From Burkholderiales bacterium (GTDB taxonomy: Bacteria; Pseudomonadota; Gammaproteobacteria; Burkholderiales; Burkholderiaceae_C): a stretch of 38,314 bases of DNA. This document shows, piece by piece, positions 25,048 through 34,360 of the stretch. Under the pieces are notes generated by a model. That model did no database searches. It had not been told where the DNA came from and was given only the letters and a program-made list of their open reading frames with translations. The stretch is taken from positions 14,273 through 52,586 of the forward strand of contig JAIXKR010000141.1 in the NCBI GenBank assembly GCA_026932235.1, read 5' to 3'. A program made the translations under genes and the position numbers. The stretch's first letter is position 1; each line of letters begins with the position of its first letter.

Positions 25048-25635
25048 TCAGCCGCGTTCGAGCAGGCCTTCGCGCCGCAGCAGGCGCATCACGCGCTCGA
25101 TCTCACGGTCGCGCAGGCCGTGCCGGCGCAGCGCGATGGCGGTCTCGACGAGGTAGTCCAGCGTGCGGCCGCAGCGTCCGCTGGCGTGGCGCATGACGTC
25201 GAGCAGTTCCTCGTCGGTCAGCGGCGGGGCGCAAGCCTCGCTGTGCCGGTCCAGCGTGAAGGACAAGGCCTGCACGACGCCCTGCGGCGTTCGGCAGGGC
25301 AGCCAGCGCGGGTCGTAGACGGCCATCGGCATTTCACGCGCCCACAGGCGTTCGAATTCCTCCTGCGCCGCTTCGCGGCGAACGCGGTAGACGACCCCGC
25401 GGCAACTGCCGCCGGACAGCAGGGCGAACACCAGGCCAGGGCGTTCCGGGCTGCCGCGGTTGACGCGCGAGCGCAGGCGCAGCGCCCGGTGCCAGCCGTG
25501 CACGCGCGCAGGGCGGCGCTCCTGCGCGTCGAACTCCGGACGCCAGATCAGCGAGCCGTAGGCGAACACCCAGTGCTCGCTGCAGCCGGCCCACGCCAGG
25601 CGTGTGCGTTCGTGGAGCAGGGCGGGGTCGTGCAT
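25048..25635 (-). CDS. chaC: ChaC-like gamma-glutamylcyclotransferase
   Basis: 195 residues. FAYGSLIW (24-31) is the substrate-binding signature, followed by RVHGWHRALRL, RGSPERPGLVFAL and GGSCRGVVYRV; E101 in LWAREMP is the expected catalytic glutamate. ChaC proteins cleave the gamma-glutamyl unit of glutathione to 5-oxoproline and Cys-Gly in the cytoplasm. The C-terminal SGRCGRTLDYLVETAIALRR is also family-typical. It is the last gene of the minus-strand run that starts at moxR, 22 bases after the DUF3617 gene, and its stop abuts the MocA-like stop. ATG 25635 starts MHDPALLHERT. Confidence 0.9.
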   Translation of the reverse strand: MHDPALLHERTRLAWAGCSEHWVFAYGSLIWRPEFDAQERRPARVHGWHRALRLRSRVNRGSPERPGLVFALLSGGSCRGVVYRVRREAAQEEFERLWAREMPMAVYDPRWLPCRTPQGVVQALSFTLDRHSEACAPPLTDEELLDVMRHASGRCGRTLDYLVETAIALRRHGLRDREIERVMRLLRREGLLERG

Positions 25636-25657
25636 GGGCGCGAAGGCGCGCCGCGGC

Positions 25658-26212
25658 TCAGCGCTCGGGCAGGGGTTTGAGCTTGCCGCAGTCGGCGGAG
25701 ATCCAGCGCGACTGCTGGTCGATGGTCATGCGCTCGACCCGGCCCTTGCCGACCGTCGTCTCGCTCGTCATGTGCGAGGTGTAGGCCTTGTCGCCCTGGA
25801 ACTTGATCTCGCCCTCGCCGCGGCCGGCCGGATCGGTGCACACGAAGGCGAAGCGCATGGTCGAGCCGCGGCGCTGAAAGCGCTCGAACCGGCATTGGCT
25901 GTCGAGTTCCATCGGCGGCACGTCGCGCTCGGCCTGTTCCTTGCTGACGCAGATGCGCACGGTCGGCATGCCCTTGGAGACGTCCATGCCCATCCCCTGG
26001 CGTGCCAACACCTCTTCCATCATCTTGCGCTGCTCGGGGGGCAGTTGCGCCATCTGCTTCTGCATCTCGGCCATCTGCTGCTGCAACTTGCCGTCCCCGC
26101 TGCTCATGTTCGAGCGGATCTCCCACAGCCCGGGTGCGATCTTCTGCGCGTGAACGGGCAGCAGCGCCGCGGCGCCCATGCAGGCCAGGACCAGGACTCG
26201 AACGATTCGCAT
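25658..26212 (-). CDS. DUF3617 secreted protein
   Basis: 184 residues. A signal peptide (1 to about 22, MRIVRVLVLACMGAAALLPV then HAQ) precedes the DUF3617 signature start KIAPGLWEIRSNM. A Met/Gln/Glu-rich helical segment (about 41-72) interrupts the domain. The rest contains CRFERFQRRGSTMRFAFVC and MTSETTVGKGRVERMTIDQQ, typical of the family. It should be periplasmic. Three cysteines (88, 107, 124) precede a fourth near the end (DCGK), so disulfides are possible. Function of the family is unknown. It lies 49 bases after gloA and 22 bases before chaC on the same strand. Confidence 0.85.
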   Translation of the reverse strand: MRIVRVLVLACMGAAALLPVHAQKIAPGLWEIRSNMSSGDGKLQQQMAEMQKQMAQLPPEQRKMMEEVLARQGMGMDVSKGMPTVRICVSKEQAERDVPPMELDSQCRFERFQRRGSTMRFAFVCTDPAGRGEGEIKFQGDKAYTSHMTSETTVGKGRVERMTIDQQSRWISADCGKLKPLPER

Positions 26213-26261
26213 CGGGGTCTCTCCAGTTCTCGGGGTGCGGGGACTCGCGCCGTGGCGCCGC

Positions 26262-26660
26262 CTAGGAGGCGCGCTCGATGAGCTCGATCTTGTAGCCGTC
26301 GGGATCGGTGATGAAGGCGATCATCGTCGTGCCGCCCTTCACCGGGCCGGGCTCGCGCGTGATCGCGCCGCCCAGGGCCGCGGCCTTCTCGCGCACCGCG
26401 GCGCAGGTGGCGGCGACGTCGGGCACGCCGATGGCGAGGTGGCCGAAGGCCGTGCCCAGCTCGTAGCGATCGACGCCGTGGTTGTAGGTCAACTCGATCT
26501 CCGCATGCTCGGGGTTGCTGCCGTAGCCGACGAAGGCGAGGTCGTAGCCCTGGTCGGGGCGCTGCGTCGTGCGCAGCAGTTGCATGCCAAGCACCTGAGT
26601 GTAGAAGTCGATCGAGCGCTGCAGGTCGCCCACGCGGATCATGGTGTGAAGGAATTGCAT
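26262..26660 (-). CDS. gloA: Lactoylglutathione lyase (glyoxalase I)
   Basis: 132 residues of the glyoxalase I family. The metal ligands are visible: H5 in FLHTMIRV, E56 in AEIELTYN, H74 in FGHLAIGV and E126 in YKIELIE. The pattern matches the nickel-type bacterial enzyme. It isomerises the methylglyoxal-glutathione adduct to S-lactoylglutathione. Its place in a run with chaC, another glutathione enzyme, may be a mild functional link (inference). ATG 26660 is 16 bases after the mltB stop, and the stop codon is TAG at 26264-26262. Confidence 0.95.
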   Translation of the reverse strand: MQFLHTMIRVGDLQRSIDFYTQVLGMQLLRTTQRPDQGYDLAFVGYGSNPEHAEIELTYNHGVDRYELGTAFGHLAIGVPDVAATCAAVREKAAALGGAITREPGPVKGGTTMIAFITDPDGYKIELIERAS

Positions 26661-26676
26661 CGAGGCCTCGTGCCGT

Positions 26677-27798
26677 TCATCGGGGTTGCGGAAAGAGCGA
26701 CGCTGCCGGGTCCGCGCCCGTCGTCGTCGCCTCGTGGGCGGCCGAGACGGCCTGGCCGAGCGCGATCACCGCGCGCGCGTAGTAGCTCGAGCGGTTGTAG
26801 CGCGTGAGGACGTAGAAGTTCTGCGTTCCGGCCACGTGGCTCGGTGCGGCCGCGCCGTTGTGCACTTCGACGAGCGCCAGCGGCCCGTCGAAGCCGGCCG
26901 CCGCCGGCGCCAGCTCCGCACCCAGCTCGTGCATGTCCTGCGCGCTGAAGCGGGGCTCGATGTCGGGTGCCAACAGCGTCGCGCGCGCGACGGCGTCGTC
27001 CGGCGGCCGGACCTCGAAGTGCGTCGGCATGCCGCGCTGCCAGCCATGCTGCTGCAGGAAGTGCGCGACGCTGCCGATCGCGTCCGCGACGCTGTGCCGC
27101 AGGTCGATGTGGCCGTCGCCATCGAAGTCGACCGCGTGGCGGTTGATGCTGCCGGGCATGAACTGCGGCCAGCCGATCGCGCCGGCGTAGGAGCCGCGGA
27201 GCGTGTCGGCGCGCAGCCCCTCGCGGTGCGCGAGCGCCAGCAGCTCCTCCAGCTCGTCGCGGAAGAAGGCGCTGCGATCGCTGCGCCCGCGCGGAAAGTC
27301 GAAGGCCAGCGTGGCGAGCGCGTCGATGACGCGAAAGCCGCCCATCATGCGGCCGTAGAAGGTCTCCACGCCGATGATGCCGACGACGATCTCCGGCGGC
27401 ACGCCGTAGATCCGCTCCGCGCGCTGCAGCAGGTCCCCGTGCCGCGCACGGAACCGCACGCCGGCCTCGATGCGGCGCGGCTCGACGAAGCGGTCGCGGT
27501 AGGCGGTCCAGTTCTTCGGCGTTCCCGCCGGCGGCGGCATGATGAGCTCGGTCACGCGCGTGAGCCGCCTGGCATCGGCGAGTTGATCACGCACCCAGTG
27601 CGGATCCCAGCCGCGGCGGGCGGCGGCCTCGGCGGCGAAGCGCAGGACGTCCTGCCGGGTGCGATAGGACGGGCTCGCCGCGGCCTTATCGTGCTGCAGG
27701 CGCACGCGCCCGCCCGGGGACGCGTTGGCCGCGGCGTCGGCGGCGCCGATGAGCCCGAGCGCCCCGACAAGGGCGATGATCGCGCCGATCGTTCGCAT
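26677..27798 (-). CDS. mltB: Lytic murein transglycosylase B
   Basis: 373 residues. An N-terminal hydrophobic signal ([20 protein letters not shown]) has no lipobox cysteine, so this is a soluble periplasmic or membrane-anchored form, unlike the lipoprotein MltB of E. coli. The catalytic glutamate is E145 in [37 protein letters not shown] and the C-terminal [15 protein letters not shown] are the standard GH103 motifs. It cleaves glycan strands of peptidoglycan to 1,6-anhydro products. ATG 27798 was chosen at the start of the signal; upstream in-frame sequence is unsupported. It follows the transglutaminase-domain gene by 66 bases and precedes gloA by 16 bases. Confidence 0.93.
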   Translation of the reverse strand: MRTIGAIIALVGALGLIGAADAAANASPGGRVRLQHDKAAASPSYRTRQDVLRFAAEAAARRGWDPHWVRDQLADARRLTRVTELIMPPPAGTPKNWTAYRDRFVEPRRIEAGVRFRARHGDLLQRAERIYGVPPEIVVGIIGVETFYGRMMGGFRVIDALATLAFDFPRGRSDRSAFFRDELEELLALAHREGLRADTLRGSYAGAIGWPQFMPGSINRHAVDFDGDGHIDLRHSVADAIGSVAHFLQQHGWQRGMPTHFEVRPPDDAVARATLLAPDIEPRFSAQDMHELGAELAPAAAGFDGPLALVEVHNGAAAPSHVAGTQNFYVLTRYNRSSYYARAVIALGQAVSAAHEATTTGADPAASLFPQPR

Positions 27799-27864
27799 GA
27801 GCGGATTATCGACAGCGCACGCAGCGTTGGAACGCAGCGACGCTCGGGTCGGCGGCGTGCGCAC

Positions 27865-29910
27865 TCACGTCGCGGCTGCCTGTGCCGCCAGGCGCGAGAA
27901 GGCACGCCACCATGAACGCAGCGCGAGCTTGCCCGCGCTGCCGCCGGCGGCGTAGCGCGCACGATCGAGCGCCTCCAGCTGCGCGGCCAGTTCGCTCCCG
28001 CGTGCGCCGAGTTCCGCGCGCACCGCGGCCGCGCGCGTGCGCGGCGGGTCGTGCGCAGCCACCTCCACCCCGAGCCGGAGCAGGGCCGCAGCGACGCGGC
28101 GCTGCAGGCGTTGCCAGGGGTCCTGGCGATGGCGATCCCATAGCGCCCAGGCCGCGGCGGCGAGGCTGATCGAGCACAGCAGGCCGATCAGGAGGTAGAC
28201 GAGATCGAGCGCGTCGGGCGCGCGCACACCCAGCCGCTGCAGCAGGCCGAGCTGCGTCGTGCGCGAGTAGTTCAGAACCCACTGGTTCCAGCGGTTGTTC
28301 ATCGCCTCCCAGAACCGGCGCATCTGTTGCGCCAGCGCCGGATTGACGGTGGTCAGCGCCTGGTCGACCAGGCCGCGCGCCGGTTGCAGGTTGCGGCTGG
28401 TGCGGATGCGTTCGGGTGCCACCGCTGCCGTGGGATCGGCGCGCACCCAGCCGCGGCCCGATTGCCAATACTCGGCCCAGGCGTGCGCGTGGCTCTGGCG
28501 TACGACGTGGAAGCCGTCCAGCGGCACCGGATCGGTGCCCTGGTAGCCGGTGACGATGCGGGCCGGAACGCCCATCGCGCGCATCATGACGACGAAGGCG
28601 GCGGCGAAATGCTCGCAGAAGCCCAGGCGGCGGTCGAACCAGAACTCGTCGACGGCATCGCGGCCGTAGCTGCCGGGTTCCAGGGTGTAGAAGAATTCCT
28701 GCTCGCGCACATGCGCGAGCAGCAGCTCGGCGAGCGTCGCGGCGTCGGCCTGCGCCGCTTCGGGCCGCTGGCGCAGCGCGCGTGCCCAGGCCAGGCTGCG
28801 CGGATTGAAGCCCGCGGGCAAGGCCACGGCATCCTGCAGCCCCGGGATCGGGGCGCGCGGACCGTGGCGGAACTCGGGGAAGGCCACGGCGCGCACGCGC
28901 ACGCGATCGACGAGCGGCCGGTCGGTCTGCCACTGCGCGTCGGCGCGCAGCACGGCCTGGTAGCCCTCGGGCTGCGGGGCGGTGTCCGCGGCGTCGGGCG
29001 TCATCTCGAGCATCGGCAGCAGGGCCAGCCGGCTGGGCTCGATCGTCAGTTCGTAGGGTACGCCCGGGCCCAGCACCTGCAGTTGCGCGCGCGGGCGCTC
29101 CGGCAGCGGGAAGCTCGAGATCCCGCGCGTCCACTCGCGGCCGTCGAAGCGGGAGAGCACCGGGCCGCGGAAGTACAACTGCTCGCCGCTCGGCACCGGG
29201 CCGAAGAAGCGCACGCGCATGGCGATGCTGTCGTCGTTGGCGATCGAGGCCACGCCGCCCAGCGTCATCGAACCCGACAGGCCGGTGCGTCCGGCGGCAT
29301 CCTGCGGCATTCCCCACAGCGGCGCCACGCGAGGAAAGAGCGCAAACAGCAGCGCCATCAGCGGCAGGCCGAGCAGGGCGGAGCGCCCCGCGAGCAGGCC
29401 CGCGTGCAGCAGCCGCGGCCGCCCCACCGGCATGTGGGCGAGCACCAGCGCGGTGAGCAAGCCCCAGACCGAGACCAGCATCGACAGCGCCACCAGCAGC
29501 GACTGCGAGTAGAGGAAGTTGGTGAGCACGAGGAAGAAGCCGAGGAAGAAGATGACGAGCGCGTCGCGACGCGCGCGCAGTTCGAGCGTCTTCAAGGCCA
29601 TCAGCACGACGAGCAGCGTGACGCCGGCCTCGCGTCCGAGCAGCGTGCGCTCGCTCCACAGCGTGAGAGCGATCGCCGCCGCGAGCACCAGGCCCACCAT
29701 CCAGCGCGGCGGCAGCACCGCGCCGCGCAACGCCAGGCGCCCTCGCCACAGCAGGATGGCCAGCGCCATCGCGGTGCACCATGCCGGCAGGTGGGCGAAG
29801 TGCGGCAGCATGGTCCAGCCGATGACGGCAAGCTGGAACAGCGTGTCGCGCGCGTCGCGCGGCAGCCGCTCCCAGGGCGGCCGCGTGCCGGTGATTCGGC
29901 TCAAGCCCAT
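27865..29910 (-). CDS. TgpA-type membrane transglutaminase-like protein (DUF3488)
   Basis: 681 residues. The first ~180 residues form a bundle of membrane helices (DUF3488/TgpA_N). A periplasmic domain follows with the transglutaminase triad: C432 in GFCEHFAAAF, H476 in AHAWAEYW and D492 in VRADPTAAV. Another membrane segment (about 557-580, LVYLLIGLLCSISLAAAAWAL) and a C-terminal DUF4129-like tail end the protein. TgpA of Pseudomonas is essential there, with an unknown periplasmic role probably in the envelope. The ATG at 29910 overlaps the DUF58 gene by 10 bases, which fixes the start. The gene sits in the widespread moxR-DUF58-tgpA order and is followed by mltB. Confidence 0.93.
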   Translation of the reverse strand: MGLSRITGTRPPWERLPRDARDTLFQLAVIGWTMLPHFAHLPAWCTAMALAILLWRGRLALRGAVLPPRWMVGLVLAAAIALTLWSERTLLGREAGVTLLVVLMALKTLELRARRDALVIFFLGFFLVLTNFLYSQSLLVALSMLVSVWGLLTALVLAHMPVGRPRLLHAGLLAGRSALLGLPLMALLFALFPRVAPLWGMPQDAAGRTGLSGSMTLGGVASIANDDSIAMRVRFFGPVPSGEQLYFRGPVLSRFDGREWTRGISSFPLPERPRAQLQVLGPGVPYELTIEPSRLALLPMLEMTPDAADTAPQPEGYQAVLRADAQWQTDRPLVDRVRVRAVAFPEFRHGPRAPIPGLQDAVALPAGFNPRSLAWARALRQRPEAAQADAATLAELLLAHVREQEFFYTLEPGSYGRDAVDEFWFDRRLGFCEHFAAAFVVMMRAMGVPARIVTGYQGTDPVPLDGFHVVRQSHAHAWAEYWQSGRGWVRADPTAAVAPERIRTSRNLQPARGLVDQALTTVNPALAQQMRRFWEAMNNRWNQWVLNYSRTTQLGLLQRLGVRAPDALDLVYLLIGLLCSISLAAAAWALWDRHRQDPWQRLQRRVAAALLRLGVEVAAHDPPRTRAAAVRAELGARGSELAAQLEALDRARYAAGGSAGKLALRSWWRAFSRLAAQAAAT

Positions 29911-30860
29911 AGCGCCAGCGCCTGCAAGGCCGCGCGGCGCTGCGCTTCGCCGCGGCCGCTGTGCAGTTCGCGTCCGGGCAGGCTCAGCGCGAACGCGTGC
30001 CCCTGGCGGTCGGCCTCGAGGACCCAGGCCGCCAGCCGCGCGATGCGCTGCTCGACGTCGTCGCCGCGCGTGGCGTTCCAGTCCAGCGTCAGTTCGCGTG
30101 CGGCCTGGCCGGCGCTGTCGCGGCTCACCAACTCACCGCTGCGCGCGACCTTCTTCCACAGCACCTGGCGCAGGCCGTCCCCACGTCGCCAGGCGCGCAC
30201 GCCGTCGAACTCGGCGCCGCTGCTGCCCGGCCGCGTCGGCGCGGCCGGCTCGTCCCCCTGCGCGCCGGTCGGCGGCAGCGCCGGCGCCGGGCTCTCGGGG
30301 CGCGGCCAGGCGAGCACGGTGGCCGCGGGCCGCCACAGTGTCCAGGCGCGAAAGAGGCCGAAGGGGAACAGCGTCTCCACCACCAGCAGCGGCACCGGGT
30401 GCAGCCCCCGCCGTGGCGGCACGATCGAGACGTGCGCGCTCGCCTGGCCCTGCGCGGGCACGTCGATCCAGACGAAGCTCGGGCCATGCGCGCCGCGATC
30501 CTCGAAGTGCAGGCCGACGCCGTGGCGGACGCCGCCGCGATTGGTGAAGACGATCTCGAGCAGCGCAGCGTCGCCGGCGAAGACCGCGGGTGCGGGCCGC
30601 AGGTGCAGCGTCAGGCCGCGCAGCGTGCCGTGCGTGAGGTGCATCGACACCAACCCCGCGCCCGCGAGCAGGAAGGACAGCGCGTAGCCGAGGTTGAGCT
30701 GGTAGTTGATCGAGGCCAGCAGCATCAGCACGAGCGTGAGCGCGAAGATGAAGCCCGCGCGCGTGGGCAGGATGTAGATGTTGCGCTGCGTCAGCTTCCA
30801 GGTGTGGCGCGCCGGCACGCGCGCCAGCCACCACTGCCGCAATCGCCTGCGCAAGGCCAT
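29901..30860 (-). CDS. DUF58 domain protein
   Basis: 319 residues. Two membrane segments near the N-terminus (about 34-53 and 58-77) are followed by a soluble part with a DUF58-type core: FPFGLFRAWTLW, then EFDGVRAWRRGDGLRQVLWKKVARSGELVSRD, the family signature. DUF58 proteins are related to von Willebrand A domains and accompany MoxR ATPases; they are thought to be assembly or chaperone partners. The stop overlaps the start of the transglutaminase-like gene by 10 bases, and the start is 7 bases after the moxR stop, so all three are one tight unit. ATG 30860 is preceded by no obvious alternative. Confidence 0.9.
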   Translation of the reverse strand: MALRRRLRQWWLARVPARHTWKLTQRNIYILPTRAGFIFALTLVLMLLASINYQLNLGYALSFLLAGAGLVSMHLTHGTLRGLTLHLRPAPAVFAGDAALLEIVFTNRGGVRHGVGLHFEDRGAHGPSFVWIDVPAQGQASAHVSIVPPRRGLHPVPLLVVETLFPFGLFRAWTLWRPAATVLAWPRPESPAPALPPTGAQGDEPAAPTRPGSSGAEFDGVRAWRRGDGLRQVLWKKVARSGELVSRDSAGQAARELTLDWNATRGDDVEQRIARLAAWVLEADRQGHAFALSLPGRELHSGRGEAQRRAALQALALWA

Positions 30861-30867
30861 CGTGTGC

Positions 30868-31794
30868 TCAGGGAATGGGAACGGCCTCGACCAGCGCGCG
30901 CACCTGCTCGATCGGGCCGCGGCCCGAGCCCGGAAGCGGCACCAGGCGATGCGCGATGGCCTGAGGCAGGATGGCCTGGACGTCGTCGGGCGAGACGTAG
31001 TCGCGCCCGGACATGAGCGCCCGCGCCTTGGCCACGCGCAGGACCGCGATTCCCGCGCGCGGGCTCAGCCCGTCGACGAACCACTGCCCCGAGCGCGTGG
31101 CCGCGATCAGCGCCTGCAGGTAGTCCAGGAGCGGGTCGGAGGCATGCACCTGCAGCACCTGCGCCTGCGCAGCCTGCAGTTGCCCGGGCTGCATCACCGG
31201 CCGCAGCCGCGCGCTCGCCTGGCGGCGGTCCGCGCCGGCCAGCAGCGCGCGTTCGGCGGCGCGGTCGGGGTAGCCCAGCGTGATGCGCAGCAGGAAGCGG
31301 TCCAGCTGCGACTCCGGCAGCGGGTAGGTGCCGAGCTGGTCGCTCGGGTTCTGCGTGGCGATGACGAAGAAGGGCTCGGGCAGCGTGCGCGTCTCGTTGT
31401 CGACGCTCACCTGGTGCTCCTCCATCGCTTCGAGCAAGGCGCTCTGCGTCTTCGGGCCGGCACGGTTGATCTCGTCGGCGAGCAACACCTGGGTGAAGAG
31501 CGGGCCGGGGTGGAAGACGAAGCGTTCGGTGGCGCGCTCGAAAACGCTCACGCCGACGAGGTCGCTTGGCATCAGGTCGGCGGTGAACTGCACGCGCAAG
31601 AAGCGCAGGCCCAGCGAAATCGCCAGCGAATGGGCCAGCGTCGTCTTGCCGACACCCGGGACGTCCTCGATCAGCAGGTGGCCGCCGGCCAGCAGGCAGG
31701 CCACGCAATCCTCGATCTGCGGGCGCTTGCCCACGATGATCGTGCTAATCTGGTCGACGAGGCCGGCGAGCTGGTGCACGGTGTGGGATGGCAT
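30868..31794 (-). CDS. MoxR-family AAA ATPase
   Basis: 308 residues. Walker A PGVGKTT (46-52), Walker B LLADEIN (104-110), sensor region FFVIATQNPSDQLGTYPLPE and the C-terminal lid with SPRAGIAVLRVAKARALM are standard MoxR features. These ATPases act as chaperones that mature or insert partner complexes, here presumably with the DUF58 and transglutaminase-like proteins. It is the first gene of a seven-gene minus-strand run that ends at chaC. ATG 31794 was chosen; the reading frame stays open far upstream, but that part lies antisense to the HDAC-like gene and is not real. It diverges from that gene over 42 bases. Confidence 0.95.
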   Translation of the reverse strand: MPSHTVHQLAGLVDQISTIIVGKRPQIEDCVACLLAGGHLLIEDVPGVGKTTLAHSLAISLGLRFLRVQFTADLMPSDLVGVSVFERATERFVFHPGPLFTQVLLADEINRAGPKTQSALLEAMEEHQVSVDNETRTLPEPFFVIATQNPSDQLGTYPLPESQLDRFLLRITLGYPDRAAERALLAGADRRQASARLRPVMQPGQLQAAQAQVLQVHASDPLLDYLQALIAATRSGQWFVDGLSPRAGIAVLRVAKARALMSGRDYVSPDDVQAILPQAIAHRLVPLPGSGRGPIEQVRALVEAVPIP

Positions 31795-31836
31795 GGCCGG
31801 CGACCATAGCGGAAAACGCGCGCGCGCAATCGATCG

Positions 31837-32772
31837 ATGACGACCCTCTTCTACAGCCATCCGGACTGTCGCTTGCACGACATGGGCGAAGGGCATCCGG
31901 AGTGCCCGCAGCGCCTGGATGCGATCTCCGATCACCTGTTGGCCACCGGGCTGGACATCATGCTGCAGCACGAGGACGCCCCGCTGGCCACGCTCGAGCA
32001 GCTCCAGCGCGCGCACAGCGCGGGCTACGTGCTGCAGCTCAGGGATTTGCTCGAGCAGGTGCGTGACGGCGGCGAGCCGCGCGCGCTCGATCCCGACACC
32101 ATCGCGGCCCCGGGCACCTGGCAGGCGGCGCTGCGCGCGGCCGGCGCGGCGGTGGCGGCCACCGACGAGGTCATCGCCGGGCGTGCTAGCAACGCCTTCT
32201 GCGCCGTGCGCCCGCCGGGGCACCACGCCACGCGCGACGAGACGATGGGCTTCTGCTTCTTCAACAACGTCGCCGTGGCCGCGCGCCACGCGCTCGACGT
32301 CCATGGCCTGCAGCGCGTGGCGATCATCGACTTCGACGTGCACCACGGCAACGGCACCGAGGACATCGTCGCAGGCGACGAGCGCATCCTCATGTGCAGC
32401 TTCTTCCAGCATCCGCTGTACCCGCACAGCGGCGCCGTGCCCAAGGGCACGAACATGATCAACGTGCCGGTCGCGCCGTACACGCGCGGGCCCGAGCTGC
32501 GCCAGACGATCGAGGCGATGTGGTGGCCGCGGCTGGACGAGTTCCGCCCGCAGATGGTCTTCGTCTCCGCGGGCTTCGATGCGCACCGCGAGGACGATCT
32601 CGGCCAGCTCGGCCTCGTCGAGGCCGACTACGAGTGGATCACGCGGCGGCTGGTCGACGTCGCCGCGCGCCATGCCGGCGGGCGCCTCGTGTCGTGCCTG
32701 GAAGGCGGCTACGCGCTCAGCGCCCTGGCGCGCAGCGTGGCGGCGCACTTGCGCGTGCTCGCCGACGCCTGA
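31837..32772 (+). CDS. Histone-deacetylase-family amidohydrolase
   Basis: 311 residues of the class II HDAC/acetoin utilisation/acetylpolyamine amidohydrolase superfamily. The general acid-base histidines H129 and H130 lie in RPPGHHAT, the zinc ligands are in DFDVHHGNGTED (165-176), and the third ligand is in SAGFDAHRED. GFCFFNNVAVAA and LEGGY are also typical. In bacteria such enzymes deacetylate small amides, polyamines or proteins; the substrate here is not known. A class I fumarase and an acetyl-CoA synthetase follow, and Acs is itself controlled by lysine acetylation in many bacteria, so a protein-deacetylase role is conceivable but unproven. The frame opens with ATG 31837, without a strong ribosome site. 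Confidence 0.93.
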   Translation: MTTLFYSHPDCRLHDMGEGHPECPQRLDAISDHLLATGLDIMLQHEDAPLATLEQLQRAHSAGYVLQLRDLLEQVRDGGEPRALDPDTIAAPGTWQAALRAAGAAVAATDEVIAGRASNAFCAVRPPGHHATRDETMGFCFFNNVAVAARHALDVHGLQRVAIIDFDVHHGNGTEDIVAGDERILMCSFFQHPLYPHSGAVPKGTNMINVPVAPYTRGPELRQTIEAMWWPRLDEFRPQMVFVSAGFDAHREDDLGQLGLVEADYEWITRRLVDVAARHAGGRLVSCLEGGYALSALARSVAAHLRVLADA

Positions 32773-32812
32773 TCGCGAAGACGCGACGCAGGCCGCAGCC
32801 GTCCCCCGCGGC

Positions 32813-34360
32813 TCAGGCCTTGGCCTTGGAGACGGCGACGGCCGCCGTCGCGCCGATCTTCGCCTGCCAGGCCCTGGGGCCGCTCTCGTGCACGTTGCTG
32901 CCCGTGCTGTCGACGGCCACCGTCACCGGCATGTCCTTGACCTCGAACTCGTAGATCGCCTCCATGCCGAGGTCGGCGAAGGCCACCACCTTGGCCGCCT
33001 TGATCGCCTTGGCCACGAGGTAGGCCGCGCCACCCACGGCCATCAGGTAGGCGCTGCGGTTGTCCTTGATGGCCTCGATGGCCGCGGGGCCGCGCTCGCT
33101 CTTGCCGACCATCGCGATCAGGCCGGTCTTCTCCAGCATCATTCGCGTGAACTTGTCCATGCGCGTGGCGGTGGTCGGGCCCGCCGGGCCGACGACTTCG
33201 TCGCGCACCGGATCCACCGGGCCGACGTAATAGATGACGCGATGGGTGAAGTCCACGGGCAGCGGCTCGCCCTTGGAGAGCAGGTCCTGGATGCGCTTGT
33301 GCGCCGCGTCGCGCCCCGTGAGCAGCCGGCCCGACAGCAGCAGCGTCTGTCCGGGCTTCCAGCTCGCGACCTCGTCGGGCGTGAGCGTGTCCAGGTTCAC
33401 CGTGCGGCTCTTGTTGTAGTCGGGCGCCCAGTGCACGTCGGGCCACAGGTCCAGGCTCGGCGGCTCGAGGTAGGCCGGCCCCGAGCCGTCTAGCACGACG
33501 TGCGCGTGCCGCGTCGCGGCGCAGTTCGGGATCATCGCGATCGGCTTGCTCGCCGCGTGCGTCGGGAAGGTCTTGATCTTCACGTCGAGCACGGTCGTGA
33601 GCCCCCCCAGGCCTTGCGCCCCGATGCCCAGCGCGTTGACCTTCTCGTAGAGCTCGATGCGCAATTCCTCGAGCTTGTCCCCGGGCCCGCGCTGCAGCAG
33701 CTCGTGCATGTCGAGGTCGTCCATCAGGGACTCCTTGGCCATCAGCACCGCCTTCTCCGCGGTGCCGCCGACGCCGATGCCGAGCATCCCCGGCGGGCAC
33801 CAGCCGGCGCCCATCGTGGGCACCGTCTTCAGCACCCATTCGACGATGTCGTCGCTCGGGTTGAGCATCGCCATCTTCGACTTGTTCTCGCTGCCGCCGC
33901 CCTTGGCCGCCACCGTGACGTCGACGGTGTTTCCCGGCACGAGTTCGACGTGCAGCACCGCGGGCGTGTTGTCGCGGGTGTTGCTGCGCGCGAAGAGCGG
34001 GTCGCTGAGCACGCTGGCGCGCAGGACGTTGTCGGCGTTCAGGTAGCCGCGGCGCACGCCCTCGTCGACGACTGCCTGCACGCCGTTCTCGAAGCCGTCG
34101 CCGAAGCGCACGTCCAGGCCGACCTTGAGGAAGACGTTGACGATGCCGGTGTCCTGGCAGATCGGGCGGTGCCCCTCGGCGCACATCCTCGAATTGGTGA
34201 GGATCTGTGCGATCGCGTCCTTGGCCGCGGGGCTTTGCTCGCGCTCGTAGGCGCGCGCCAGGTGCGCGATGAAGTCCGCCGGATGGTAGTAGCTGATGTA
34301 CTGCAGCGCCGCGGCGATGGACTCGACCAGGTCGGCGGCGCGGAGGGTGGTGGTGCTCAT
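32813..34360 (-). CDS. fumA: Class I fumarate hydratase (iron-sulfur)
   Basis: 515 residues of the single-chain FumA/B-type fumarase. RPICQDTGIVNVF, SENKSKMAMLNPSD, GWCPPGMLGIGVGGTAEKA and NCAATRHAHVVLDGSGPA hold the cluster cysteines and active-site residues. The C-terminal beta-domain follows with YYVGPVDPVRDEVVGPAGPT, TATRMDKFTRMML and GKSERGP. It hydrates fumarate to L-malate in the TCA cycle using an oxygen-sensitive 4Fe-4S cluster. ATG 34360 begins MSTTTLRAAD; upstream in-frame sequence is Arg-rich noise. It converges with the HDAC-like gene and diverges from acs across 299 bases. The symbol indicates the class; other naming schemes exist in betaproteobacteria. Confidence 0.93.
   Translation of the reverse strand: MSTTTLRAADLVESIAAALQYISYYHPADFIAHLARAYEREQSPAAKDAIAQILTNSRMCAEGHRPICQDTGIVNVFLKVGLDVRFGDGFENGVQAVVDEGVRRGYLNADNVLRASVLSDPLFARSNTRDNTPAVLHVELVPGNTVDVTVAAKGGGSENKSKMAMLNPSDDIVEWVLKTVPTMGAGWCPPGMLGIGVGGTAEKAVLMAKESLMDDLDMHELLQRGPGDKLEELRIELYEKVNALGIGAQGLGGLTTVLDVKIKTFPTHAASKPIAMIPNCAATRHAHVVLDGSGPAYLEPPSLDLWPDVHWAPDYNKSRTVNLDTLTPDEVASWKPGQTLLLSGRLLTGRDAAHKRIQDLLSKGEPLPVDFTHRVIYYVGPVDPVRDEVVGPAGPTTATRMDKFTRMMLEKTGLIAMVGKSERGPAAIEAIKDNRSAYLMAVGGAAYLVAKAIKAAKVVAFADLGMEAIYEFEVKDMPVTVAVDSTGSNVHESGPRAWQAKIGATAAVAVSKAKA

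Noticed and set aside
30868-32748. A 626-codon version of MoxR reaching into the HDAC-like gene
   Set aside because: The added N-terminal half is antisense to a clear gene and has no AAA features. The normal MoxR start is ATG 31794.
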